Source: Collinsella aerofaciens
GTDB taxonomy: Bacteria > Actinomycetota > Coriobacteriia > Coriobacteriales > Coriobacteriaceae
Length of the DNA stretch: 12,939 bases
Direction: 5' to 3'
NCBI GenBank assembly: GCA_014846205.1
Contig: RKAY01000018.1
Span: forward strand, 1-12,939
Below the pieces are notes generated by a model, which worked only from the letters and a program-made list of their open reading frames with translations, had not been told where the DNA came from and did no database searches. Made by a program: the position numbers and the translations under genes. This document shows positions 6,769 to 12,900 of the stretch, piece by piece. How positions within the stretch are numbered: position 1 is the stretch's first letter; each line of letters opens with the position of its first letter.

Positions 6769-8168
6769 TTAACGGTCGTTTCGTTGCCGATATGAAGTCG
6801 CCCCGCACCCCCGATAACGAGGAGCCGGCTGCCGAGCGCGCCTGCGACTTCCGCCCCGTCGACAAGGGCTTCACCGAGGAGATGGCGCTGGCCGAGGCCG
6901 AGCGCTGCCTCAACTGCAAGAAGCCGTTCTGTGTTGAGGGCTGCCCCGTCAACATCAACATTCCCCGCTTTATCGAGCAGATCCGCGCGAAGGACTTCGG
7001 CGGCGCTCTCGATACCATCCGCGAGGACTCCATGCTTCCCGCCATCTGCGGCCGCGTCTGCCCGCAGGAGAACCAGTGCGAGGGCAAGTGCATCCGTGGC
7101 AAGAAGTCCGAGCCCGTGGCCATCGGCCAGCTCGAGCGCTTCCTGGGTGACCGCCCCGAGTTCGCCTCCACGCCCAAGATGGCCCCCAAGAACGGCAAGA
7201 AGGTCGCTGTCGTCGGCTCCGGCCCGTCCGGCATCACCTGCGCCGGCGAGCTCGCCCGCAACGGCTTTGACGTCACCGTCTTTGAGGCCTTCTTCACCGG
7301 CGGCGGCGTGCTGGTCTACGGCATCCCCGAGTTCCGTCTGCCCAAGGCAGTCGTCAAGCGCGAGATTGACGGCCTGGAGGACATGGGCGTCAAGTTTGAG
7401 TACAACTCCGTCGTGGGCAACATGGCCACGGCCGAGGAGCTGTTCGAGCAGGGCTTCGACGCCATCTACGTGGCGACCGGCGCTGGCCTGCCCAAGTTCC
7501 TCAACGTCCCCGGCGAGAACCTGCCCAACGTCTTCTTCGCGAACGAGTACCTCACCCGCGTGAACCTGATGAAGGCCAACAAGTTCCCCGAGTACGACAC
7601 CCCCACCAAGCACGGCAAGAACGTCGTCGTCTTTGGTGGTGGCAACGTGGCTATGGACGCCGTCCGTACCGCCAAGCGCCTGGGCGCCGAGCATGCCATC
7701 ATCGCCTACCGTCGTACCGAGGACGAGATGCCCTGCCGTCGCGCCGAGCTGCACCATGCTAAGGCCGAGGGCGTCGAGGTTCTGCCGCTCGTCTCCCCGC
7801 TCGAGTTTGTCGCTGGCGAGGACGGCTCCGTGTGCGCCGTCAAGGTCCAGAAGATGGAGCTCGGCGAGCCTGACGAGTCCGGCCGTCGTCGCCCGGTGCC
7901 CATCGAGGGCGCCATCGAGGAGATCCCCTGCGACGTCGCGATCTCGGCTATCGGCACCAACGCCAACCCCTTCGCTGCCAAGATCGGCGGCAAGATGGAG
8001 CTCAACAAGTGGGGCTACATCGTTGCCGACGAGGAGACCGGCCAGACCACCGATCCCCGCATCTGGGCCGGCGGCGACATCGTCACCGGTGCCGCCACGG
8101 TCATTCTGGCGATGGGCGCCGGCAAGAAGGCCGCCGCTTCCATCACCAAGAGCCTGCTGGGCGAGTAA
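6759..8168 (+). CDS. nfnB: NfnB-like large subunit; GltA/GltD-type NADPH-binding flavoprotein
   Basis: Large subunit that binds FAD, NADP(H) and two iron-sulfur clusters. With NfnA it likely couples NADH and reduced ferredoxin to NADP+ (electron bifurcation or confurcation), balancing redox in an anaerobe. The 469 residues contain N-terminal cysteines CLNCKKPFCVEGC (50-62) and CGRVCPQENQCEGKC (97-111) for two [4Fe-4S] clusters, FAD motif VVGSGPSGITCAGELARNGF (151-170), NADP motif VVFGGGNVAMDAVRTAKRLG (290-309), and the C-terminal FAD segment WAGGDIVTGAATVILAMGAG (436-455). The same fold is the small subunit of NADPH glutamate synthase and is often annotated gltA or gltD. No glutamate synthase large subunit is nearby, whereas an NfnA partner overlaps it by 10 nt (6759-6768), which favours Nfn or SudA. 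Confidence 0.88.
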   Translation: MPLVNGRFVADMKSPRTPDNEEPAAERACDFRPVDKGFTEEMALAEAERCLNCKKPFCVEGCPVNINIPRFIEQIRAKDFGGALDTIREDSMLPAICGRVCPQENQCEGKCIRGKKSEPVAIGQLERFLGDRPEFASTPKMAPKNGKKVAVVGSGPSGITCAGELARNGFDVTVFEAFFTGGGVLVYGIPEFRLPKAVVKREIDGLEDMGVKFEYNSVVGNMATAEELFEQGFDAIYVATGAGLPKFLNVPGENLPNVFFANEYLTRVNLMKANKFPEYDTPTKHGKNVVVFGGGNVAMDAVRTAKRLGAEHAIIAYRRTEDEMPCRRAELHHAKAEGVEVLPLVSPLEFVAGEDGSVCAVKVQKMELGEPDESGRRRPVPIEGAIEEIPCDVAISAIGTNANPFAAKIGGKMELNKWGYIVADEETGQTTDPRIWAGGDIVTGAATVILAMGAGKKAAASITKSLLGE

Positions 8169-8196
8169 TCACCTGCAGCACTAGCCATCAAACGGC

Positions 8197-8235
8197 AAAG
8201 TCCCCGTCGAGCACACGCCCGGCGGGGACTTTTTC
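8197..8235 (+). terminator. Rho-independent terminator after nfnB
   Basis: AAAGTCCCCG (8197-8206) pairs perfectly with CGGGGACTTT (8223-8232) around a 16-nt loop, and a run of five T (8230-8234) follows. It starts 28 nt after the nfnB stop and ends the nfnAB operon. The A-rich left arm could give weak function for the converging gene. Confidence 0.9.
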
Positions 8236-8247
8236 TATACCGGCCGC

Positions 8248-8291
8248 CCAAACCACCACGATGGGGGCAGGCACCCTTGTGGTGGTTTTGG
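8248..8291. repeat. REP-like hairpin in the convergent nfnB / kinase-like gap
   Basis: CCAAACCACCAC (8248-8259) pairs with GTGGTGGTTTTGG (8279-8291) with one bulged T. Inside, GGG (8263-8265) can pair with CCC (8274-8276). The loop side reads GGGGGCAGGCACC, so the minus strand has GGTGCCTGCCCCC, a close relative of the CTGTCCC cores in the other hairpins. It ends 4 nt before the stop of the minus-strand gene. No T run follows on either strand, so it is not a standard terminator. Confidence 0.6.
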
Positions 8292-8295
8292 TCGG

Positions 8296-8919
8296 TTAAG
8301 CTTCGAGCTGGGCTACTTTGTAGCGGTAGGCGGCGGCGATGACGTCCTTGCAGCCCTCGCGGCCCAGCTTGGCGCGGTTGACGACGATGTCTTTACCGCT
8401 CGTCATCTTCCACTTTCCGGCACTGTAGCGCTTATAGAACGCCTCGCGCGCCTTCTGCTGCTGCTTGACCAGCTTGGCGCCCTTCTTTTTGTTAAGGCCA
8501 CGCTTCTTGCGCACAATCTCGACGCGGTCCTCAAAAGGAGCGGTCACCAATACGGCAATGTGATTGGGGTTGTTGCGCAGCAGGTAGTCGGACAGACGGC
8601 CTTCGATAATGCAGCTCTCGGTCTCGCCCAGATCCAAAATCACCTGGCTCATCTTTTGGAACAACTTGTCCGAGTACGAGCGCGCGTCGTAGCGGTCGGG
8701 CAGGAACGCCATGTTCTCCACGGCCAGACGCTCGTCGTAGGCGGCCATCTTGTCGAGCGACTCGCCTGCACGCAGCGACGCACGTACCAGCAGCTCGTTA
8801 TCGTACAGCGGAATCCCCAACTCGTCGGCAAGCATGCGGCCAATCTCGTGGCCCTCGGCGCCAAAGTCGCGCGCGATGGTAATGACCACAGGATTCTTCT
8901 TGTTCTCCAGATCGCTCAT
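8296..8919 (-). CDS. Cytidylate-kinase-like P-loop protein (AAA_26-type)
   Basis: A 207-residue protein resembling the cytidylate-kinase-like family (AAA_26), whose cellular role is not established. The N-terminus VVITIARDFGAEGHEIGRML (11-30) matches the family pattern of a Ser/Thr-Arg-Glu-Phe/Tyr-Gly-rich loop followed by IG and ADELGIPLYDNELL (31-44). Later come CIIEGRLSDYLLR (103-115), corresponding to the family's GR-DY-LR block, an Arg/Lys lid-like segment RKKRGLNKKKGAK (137-149), and REAFYKRYSAGKW (158-170), typical of the family's R-x-x-YY-x-x-Y stretch. The glycine loop reads GAEGH, where many members have GSGGR, and has no Walker A Lys, so nucleotide binding is plausible but kinase activity unproven. 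The ATG at 8917-8919 follows AAAGGA. It is a single gene, convergent with nfnB and following a palindrome that separates it from the ABC operon. Confidence 0.8.
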   Translation of the reverse strand: MSDLENKKNPVVITIARDFGAEGHEIGRMLADELGIPLYDNELLVRASLRAGESLDKMAAYDERLAVENMAFLPDRYDARSYSDKLFQKMSQVILDLGETESCIIEGRLSDYLLRNNPNHIAVLVTAPFEDRVEIVRKKRGLNKKKGAKLVKQQQKAREAFYKRYSAGKWKMTSGKDIVVNRAKLGREGCKDVIAAAYRYKVAQLEA

Positions 8920-8980
8920 CGCGATTCCTTTCTAACAGATGAGAAAAAAGCTGTTTATCGCCTTTTCCCACGATAGCGTA

Positions 8981-9086
8981 CCTGGGTTTTCCTGGTGCCC
9001 AAGATTGGCCTGAAAGAGGAGCGACGCGTACTTTGGTACGCGAGCGACGGTTTGAAGGCCAAGGTTGGGTGCCAGGGAAAGCCAGG
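8981..9086. repeat. ~106-bp imperfect palindrome after the amino acid ABC operon
   Basis: Bases 8981-9031 and 9036-9086 form arms of 51 nt each that match at about 35 positions, with several G-T wobbles among the mismatches, around a TTTG centre. Best blocks are CCTGG at the outer end, CCCAA, TTGGCCT and the perfect CGCGTAC/GTACGCG at the tip (9025-9031, 9036-9042). The octamer GAGCGACG also occurs as a direct repeat at 9019-9026 and 9042-9049, flanking the tip. It touches the stop codon of the last permease gene (9087-9089). In RNA it would fold into a long hairpin; no T run follows. Confidence 0.75.
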
Positions 9087-9725
9087 CTATGCGGCCACGA
9101 TGCGGCGTTGATACGCCCTCACCAGCAACGAGATACCAAAGTTGAGCACAAAGTACATCGCAAACACCAGGCCGTAGAGCATAAGCACCTGCGACAGATC
9201 GATCGCGTGGGCCATCACGACGTTTGCCGTGTACATGAGCTCAGCCACGTTAATGCCCGAAAGATACGAGCTGTCCTTAATGACGGTCGTGCACTGACTA
9301 AACAGCGCCGGAATAATCGTCTTAAACGTCTGCGGCAGAATAATGTAGCGCATGGTGGCAAAGAAGCCAAAACCCTGGCTTTGCGCTGCCTCAAACTGGC
9401 CACGCGGAATCGAGTTGAGACCGCCGCGCACAATCTCAGCCATAACAGCGCTGGTAAACAGCGTAAAGGCGATGGTCGAAATCACAATGTCCAAACCCTG
9501 CACCGTAAAGTAGATAAACAGGATCCACAGCAGGTTTGGCGTGCAACGGAACAGCTCGATATAGGCGCTCACCAAAATGCGGAACGGGCGGGGCGCATAG
9601 CTTTTAACAAGCGCCAGCACCGTGCCGAAGATGAGCGAGAAAAAGATCGACAGCGCCGAGATCTCGATTGTCTTAACAAAGCCGCCCCAAATGTAGAGCA
9701 GGTTGGTCGCGTTGAAGATTTCCAT
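9087..9725 (-). CDS. Polar amino acid ABC transporter permease (HisM/GlnP family), second permease
   Basis: Inner-membrane permease of the polar amino acid uptake family, predicted to pair with the other permease as a heterodimer. The 212 residues show several hydrophobic spans: about 15-40, 50-75 and 82-100 before the coupling loop, then two more near the C-terminus (about 160-205). The coupling loop is EIVRGGLNSIPRGQFEAAQSQGF (start at residue 97), containing the EAA motif that docks on the ATPase (EAAQSQG, 112-118) and ILPQTF (129-134). The ATG at 9723-9725 lies 3 nt after the stop of the preceding permease gene, and its Shine-Dalgarno sequence (GAGGAGG) is inside that gene's last codons, so they are coupled. 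It is the last gene of the operon. Confidence 0.93.
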   Translation of the reverse strand: MEIFNATNLLYIWGGFVKTIEISALSIFFSLIFGTVLALVKSYAPRPFRILVSAYIELFRCTPNLLWILFIYFTVQGLDIVISTIAFTLFTSAVMAEIVRGGLNSIPRGQFEAAQSQGFGFFATMRYIILPQTFKTIIPALFSQCTTVIKDSSYLSGINVAELMYTANVVMAHAIDLSQVLMLYGLVFAMYFVLNFGISLLVRAYQRRIVAA

Positions 9726-9728
9726 GCG

Positions 9729-10475
9729 CTAGGCCTCCTCTACGTTGTCGAGCCCCAGCTCGGCCAGGCTCACGCCGCGCGGACGCTCCTTGGAGCGGCG
9801 CTCGAGCCACTGCACCAGCATGGCGAGCGGAAAGCAGATGATGAAGTACATAAGGCAGCAGACGATGTATCCCTGCAGGTAACCGTACAGACTCACAAAG
9901 TTGTCGGAACGGTACATAAGGTCGCCGCCGGCCACAAGCGCCAGCACCGATGTGTTCTTGACCAGGTTGAGCGCCTGGTTACACAGCGGCGGCAGAATGA
10001 TCTTGAATGTCTGGGGCAGCACGATGTACCAGTACGCCTGTGCACGGGTGAAGCCCTGGCTCTGGGCCGCCTCCATCTGACCGCGCGGAACGGCCTCGAT
10101 ACCGGTGCGGATGACCTCCGAGATGTAGGCCGCGTGATACAGGCCCACGCCCAAGAAGCCCAGCACGAACGGCGCGATACGCACCGGCTGGTCGGCACCG
10201 GTTATGGCCTGCAAAAACTGCGGACCGGCCATGTACATAAAGAGCACCTGCACGGGCAACGGGGTGTTCTGGTAAAACTCCACGTACACGCGGCTTATGG
10301 CGCGCAGCACGCGCGAGCGAGTGGTAGAGAACACGCCCAGCAGCGTGCCCAGCACCAGCGACAACAGCAGACCGGCAACGACCACCTGCAGCGTCACGCC
10401 AAAGCCCTCCCAGAAGGGCCCCATGTTTTGAAATGTCGTCGACCAACGGTCGGCGTCAAATAATCCTTCGAGCAT
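9729..10475 (-). CDS. Polar amino acid ABC transporter permease (HisM/GlnP family), first permease
   Basis: The first of two permeases in this importer. The 248 residues have hydrophobic spans at about 27-50, 75-90 and 100-115, the coupling loop EVIRTGIEAVPRGQMEAAQSQG (start at 120) with EAAQSQG (135-141) identical to that in the partner, IVLPQTFKIILPPL (151-164), and a final span near 200-222. After it comes a charged cytoplasmic tail (ERRSKERPRG...). The frame is open to 10544, but the extension is Arg-rich, overlaps the binding-protein gene and lacks a site. The ATG at 10473-10475 has GGAAGGA (complement at 10481-10487) 5 nt upstream, so I use it. The 25-nt gap after the binding-protein gene holds only this ribosome binding site. 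Confidence 0.93.
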   Translation of the reverse strand: MLEGLFDADRWSTTFQNMGPFWEGFGVTLQVVVAGLLLSLVLGTLLGVFSTTRSRVLRAISRVYVEFYQNTPLPVQVLFMYMAGPQFLQAITGADQPVRIAPFVLGFLGVGLYHAAYISEVIRTGIEAVPRGQMEAAQSQGFTRAQAYWYIVLPQTFKIILPPLCNQALNLVKNTSVLALVAGGDLMYRSDNFVSLYGYLQGYIVCCLMYFIICFPLAMLVQWLERRSKERPRGVSLAELGLDNVEEA

Positions 10476-10500
10476 TTGATTCCTTCCTTGGACGATGCGC

Positions 10501-11376
10501 CTATACAAGGCCCCAGGTCTTGACCTCTTGGTCGAGCCAGCCATCGGCTAGGCGATCGCAAATCACCTGATCGACCACAGCCGAAAGGTCGCAGCCCTTC
10601 TTGGTCGCCACGCCGTAGCCCTGCTCGCCAAACTTGACCTCGGGCTGCAGCAGCTCAACAGTCTCGTTCATGTAACCGGCCAGCGTGGAGCGGTCCATGG
10701 CAAAGACGTCGATATTGCCGGCGTCGAGCGAACTCTTGATGATGGGGTAGCCGCTAAAGGCCCTAAACTCGGGCTTGCAGCTAAAGCCGTTGTCCTTGAT
10801 CATCTGCTCGATCAGGCCCTGCGTGGTAGCACCCTGGCTCACGCCGATGACCTTGCCGTCCAGGTCCTCAATCGAGGTAAAGCCCGAACGCTTCTTGACC
10901 ATGAGTCCTACGTAGTCGGTGCGGTACGGCGTCGAGAAATCCCAGCTCTTCTTGCGCTCGTCGGTGATGGTGTAGGTCGCCGCGACCACGTCGAGTTGGC
11001 CGTTATCGATCAGCGGGCCGCGCGTCTTGGGCGTTACGTCGGTAAACTCGACAAGCTCCTGGGCACGGGCCTCCTTGTAGCTCACACCAAAGACGGCAGC
11101 GGCGATCTGGTAGCACAAATCGACTTCCATGCCCTCAAAGCGGCCCTTGGCAGTGTCGTAATAGCCGTAGCCGGGAACATCCTTCTTAACGCCGGCATTC
11201 AGATGGCCACGCGACTTAATGGCCGCAAGCTTGGACCCCTTGTCGGAACCCTCGCCGCTGGTGGAGTTACCGCAACCGGCAAGCGCGGTCCCCGTCAGTG
11301 CGAGCATGCCGGCGCCCGCCAGCTGCAAAAAGTGACGGCGCGACACGGCCGCCCTCGTCATATCCGTCATGTCCAT
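10501..11376 (-). CDS. Amino acid ABC transporter substrate-binding lipoprotein
   Basis: Extracellular solute receptor of the family 3 (polar amino acid) type, about 291 residues. The N-terminus has SRRHFLQLAGAGMLALTG, a twin-arginine motif and hydrophobic stretch, ending in a lipobox ALAGC with Cys35 as the lipidation site, so Tat export with lipid anchoring is possible. A Ser/Gly/Lys linker follows. The mature domain has GRFEGMEVDLCYQIAAAVFG, VTPKTRGPLIDNGQLDVVAA, TYTITDERKKSWDFSTPY and VIGVSQGATTQ, blocks found in glutamate/aspartate/glutamine-type binding proteins. The exact ligand is not settled by sequence. The start is uncertain: GTG at 11379 and ATGs at 11376, 11370 and 11361 lie close together without a clear Shine-Dalgarno site, 8 nt or more after the ATPase stop. 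Translational coupling to the ATPase gene is likely. Confidence 0.92.
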   Translation of the reverse strand: MDMTDMTRAAVSRRHFLQLAGAGMLALTGTALAGCGNSTSGEGSDKGSKLAAIKSRGHLNAGVKKDVPGYGYYDTAKGRFEGMEVDLCYQIAAAVFGVSYKEARAQELVEFTDVTPKTRGPLIDNGQLDVVAATYTITDERKKSWDFSTPYRTDYVGLMVKKRSGFTSIEDLDGKVIGVSQGATTQGLIEQMIKDNGFSCKPEFRAFSGYPIIKSSLDAGNIDVFAMDRSTLAGYMNETVELLQPEVKFGEQGYGVATKKGCDLSAVVDQVICDRLADGWLDQEVKTWGLV

Positions 11377-11384
11377 CACCGCGC

Positions 11385-12116
11385 CTAGTGCAGAATCTTG
11401 GACAGGAACTCGCGGCAGCGCGGGTTCTCGGGGTTATCGAAGAAGTGCTCGGGCGTACCCTCCTCCAGGATGCGGCCGTCCTCCATAAAGATGACGCGGT
11501 CGGCCACCTGGCGCGCAAAGCCCATCTCATGCGTCACGCAGATCATGGTGATATCCTCCTGCGCGAGCTCAATCATAACGTCCAGAACCTCCTGGACCAT
11601 CTCGGGGTCGAGCGCCGAGGTCGGCTCGTCAAACAGGATGATGGGCTGCTTGGTGCACAGGGCACGGGCGATGGCGATGCGCTGCTGCTGACCGCCCGAG
11701 AGATTCTGCGGATACTCGCCGGCCTTATGCGCCATGCCGACACGCTTGAGCGCGGCAATGGCGATCTCGGTCGCCTCCTCCTTGCTCTTCTTTTGCAGCT
11801 TGATGGGCGCGAGCGTCAGGTTGCCGAGCACCGTCATGTTGGGATACAGGTTGAACTGCTGAAACACCATGGAACTATACTTGCGAGCCATCTCCAGGTG
11901 GTTCTTTTTGGTGAGCGGCGTACCGTCGATGATGACCTCGCCCGACGTGGGCTCCTCAAGATAATCGACACAGCGGATGAGCGTCGACTTACCCGAGCCG
12001 GAAGGCCCGATCATTACGAGCTTCTCGCCGCGCTTGACGGTGAGATTGATATCTTTGAGCACATGCAGGTCGCCAAAGTACTTGTTGAGATGCTTGATCT
12101 CGATCATGTCTGCCAT
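11385..12116 (-). CDS. Polar amino acid ABC transporter ATP-binding protein (GlnQ/HisP family)
   Basis: Cytoplasmic ATPase that drives uptake through the two permeases encoded after it. All motifs are intact in 243 residues: Walker [10 protein letters not shown] (37-45), Q-loop [16 protein letters not shown] (84-99), signature [15 protein letters not shown] (139-153), Walker [13 protein letters not shown] (159-170) and switch His196 in CVTHEMGFA. The [12 protein letters not shown] and [10 protein letters not shown] stretches are typical of the polar amino acid subgroup. The ATG at 12114-12116 has GAAGGGA about 7 nt upstream; a Met at residue 4 is a less likely start. It opens a four-gene operon in the order ATPase, binding protein, permease, permease, with gaps of 25 nt or less. 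Confidence 0.95.
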   Translation of the reverse strand: MADMIEIKHLNKYFGDLHVLKDINLTVKRGEKLVMIGPSGSGKSTLIRCVDYLEEPTSGEVIIDGTPLTKKNHLEMARKYSSMVFQQFNLYPNMTVLGNLTLAPIKLQKKSKEEATEIAIAALKRVGMAHKAGEYPQNLSGGQQQRIAIARALCTKQPIILFDEPTSALDPEMVQEVLDVMIELAQEDITMICVTHEMGFARQVADRVIFMEDGRILEEGTPEHFFDNPENPRCREFLSKILH

Positions 12117-12151
12117 GAATGTCCCTTCCCTGCGTTTACACGAGTTGAACT

Positions 12152-12157
12152 ATTGTA
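12152..12157 (-). promoter_or_regulatory. Probable -10 box of the amino acid ABC operon
   Basis: On the minus strand TACAAT lies at 12152-12157, 35 nt before the ATPase start, giving a short leader with its Shine-Dalgarno site. The -35 region (around TGCGGA, 12174-12179) is weak. The same TACAAT hexamer occurs ahead of prs. Confidence 0.45.
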
Positions 12158-12222
12158 CGGAAAGAACCACGTTTCCGCAGCCCACACTGCATCCCCGTAA
12201 AGAACCCGCAATCTTCCACCTA

Positions 12223-12289
12223 CTCATTGGGGACAGACTTAAATGAGTACCCGCTCATTGGGTACTCATTTAAGTCTGTCCCCAATGAG
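12223..12289. repeat. Perfect 30-bp hairpin with a GGGGACAGAC core (REP-like)
   Basis: Bases 12223-12252 are exactly complementary to 12260-12289, with a 7-nt loop (GCTCATT). The arm reads CTCATTGGGGACAGAC... and ends in GAGTACCC. CTCATTGGG is also repeated directly across the loop (12255-12262), and TACTCATT/AATGAGTA can pair within one arm, so alternative folds exist. It lies upstream of the ABC operon promoter and downstream of yqeY. It contains no T run and no ORF. The GGGACAG / CTGTCCC core is shared with the arms at 5570-5767. Confidence 0.8.
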
Positions 12290-12313
12290 CACTTGTTGAG
12301 CATAAGTCAGCGA

Positions 12314-12412
12314 AAACCCGTACACGCGAGCAAGGTGACGTGAAATGAAAGGGCGCAGACCTTATGGTCGCGCCCTTGAAATTGAACGTCAGATTGCCGC
12401 GTGTACGGGTTT
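12314..12412. repeat. Nested ~100-bp palindrome in the yqeY to ABC operon gap
   Basis: The outer arms AAACCCGTACACGCG (12314-12328) and CGCGTGTACGGGTTT (12398-12412) pair perfectly. Next inward, GCAA-gg-TGACGT (12330-12341) pairs with ACGTCA-ga-TTGC (12386-12397). At the tip, AAGGGCGC (12349-12356) and GACC (12358-12361) pair with GGTC and GCGCCCTT (12366-12377) around TTAT, with one bulged base. A continuous transcript from yqeY would fold it into one long, branched-free stem. It is built like the palindrome at 8981-9086 but with different sequence. Confidence 0.75.
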
Positions 12413-12425
12413 GCAGCGTCGAGCC

Positions 12426-12453
12426 GTTACGCGGTTTGGTAAAACCGCGTAAC
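12426..12453 (-). terminator. Hairpin directly after yqeY, possible terminator
   Basis: GTTACGCGGTTT (12426-12437) pairs perfectly over 12 bp with AAACCGCGTAAC (12442-12453) around a 4-nt loop. It starts 3 nt after the yqeY stop. The sequence that follows on the minus strand (CGGCTCG) has no T run, so it is either a weak terminator or an mRNA 3'-end stabiliser. Confidence 0.45.
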
Positions 12454-12456
12454 AAA

Positions 12457-12900
12457 TTACGCAAGCTTTGCGCCGACGATCTTTGCCGCGGCCGGCTTGT
12501 CGAAGTTGCCACCGGTGGCCTTGCCCAGAGCGCCCATGACCTGGCCCATCTGCTTCTTGGACGTGGCGCCCAGCTCGGCGATAACCTGCTCGATCAGCGC
12601 CTCGAGCTCCTCGCCCGAAACCTGCGCGGGCAGCAGGCTCTCCAGAATCTTGACCTGCTCGGTCAGGTTGTCGGTACGCTCTTGGTCGGTGCCGGCCTTG
12701 ATGGACATCTCCAGCGTCTCGCTCGTCTGCTTAATCAGACGCTTGATCATGTTGTTGACGTCTTCCTCGGTCACATCGCGGCGCTCGTTGACCTCAATAT
12801 TCTTCACCTCGGCCTTGACCTGGCGAATGATGGACAGGCGAACCTTGTCCTTAGCCTTCATGGCCGCGATCATTTCCTTCTGCAGCTCTTCGTTGGTCAT
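12457..12900 (-). CDS. GatB/YqeY domain-containing protein
   Basis: A small 147-residue cytosolic protein of the YqeY family, related to the C-terminal tRNA-binding domain of the GatB subunit of tRNA-dependent amidotransferase. Its own function is not established; a tRNA-related role is inferred from the fold. Visible family features are the N-terminal helix MTNEELQKEMIAAMKAKDKVRLS, a run of helices with the conserved LLPAQVSGEELEALI (about residues 89-103), and the C-terminal three-helix block KKQMGQVMGALGKATGGNFDKPAAAKIV. Length is usual for the family. The ATG at 12898-12900 has GGAGG 8 nt upstream. It stands alone on the minus strand, with its promoter beyond the right edge. A member of this family is often near rpsU or dnaG, but neither is visible here. 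Confidence 0.92.
   Translation of the reverse strand: MTNEELQKEMIAAMKAKDKVRLSIIRQVKAEVKNIEVNERRDVTEEDVNNMIKRLIKQTSETLEMSIKAGTDQERTDNLTEQVKILESLLPAQVSGEELEALIEQVIAELGATSKKQMGQVMGALGKATGGNFDKPAAAKIVGAKLA

Larger units (their letters stand above)
12117..12456. other. Gene-free 340-bp gap between the ABC operon and yqeY
   Basis: No ORF here has a credible start or coding character. In order from the left it holds the ABC operon leader and promoter (12117-12180), an unassigned stretch (12181-12222), the 30-bp perfect hairpin (12223-12289), the nested palindrome (12314-12412) and the yqeY 3' hairpin (12426-12453). More than half of the gap is thus inverted repeat. Confidence 0.7.

Noticed and set aside
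9033..10463. 476-residue plus-strand open frame opposite both permeases
   Set aside because: Rich in Arg, His and Gln with no hydrophobic segments or motifs, antisense to two clear permease genes.
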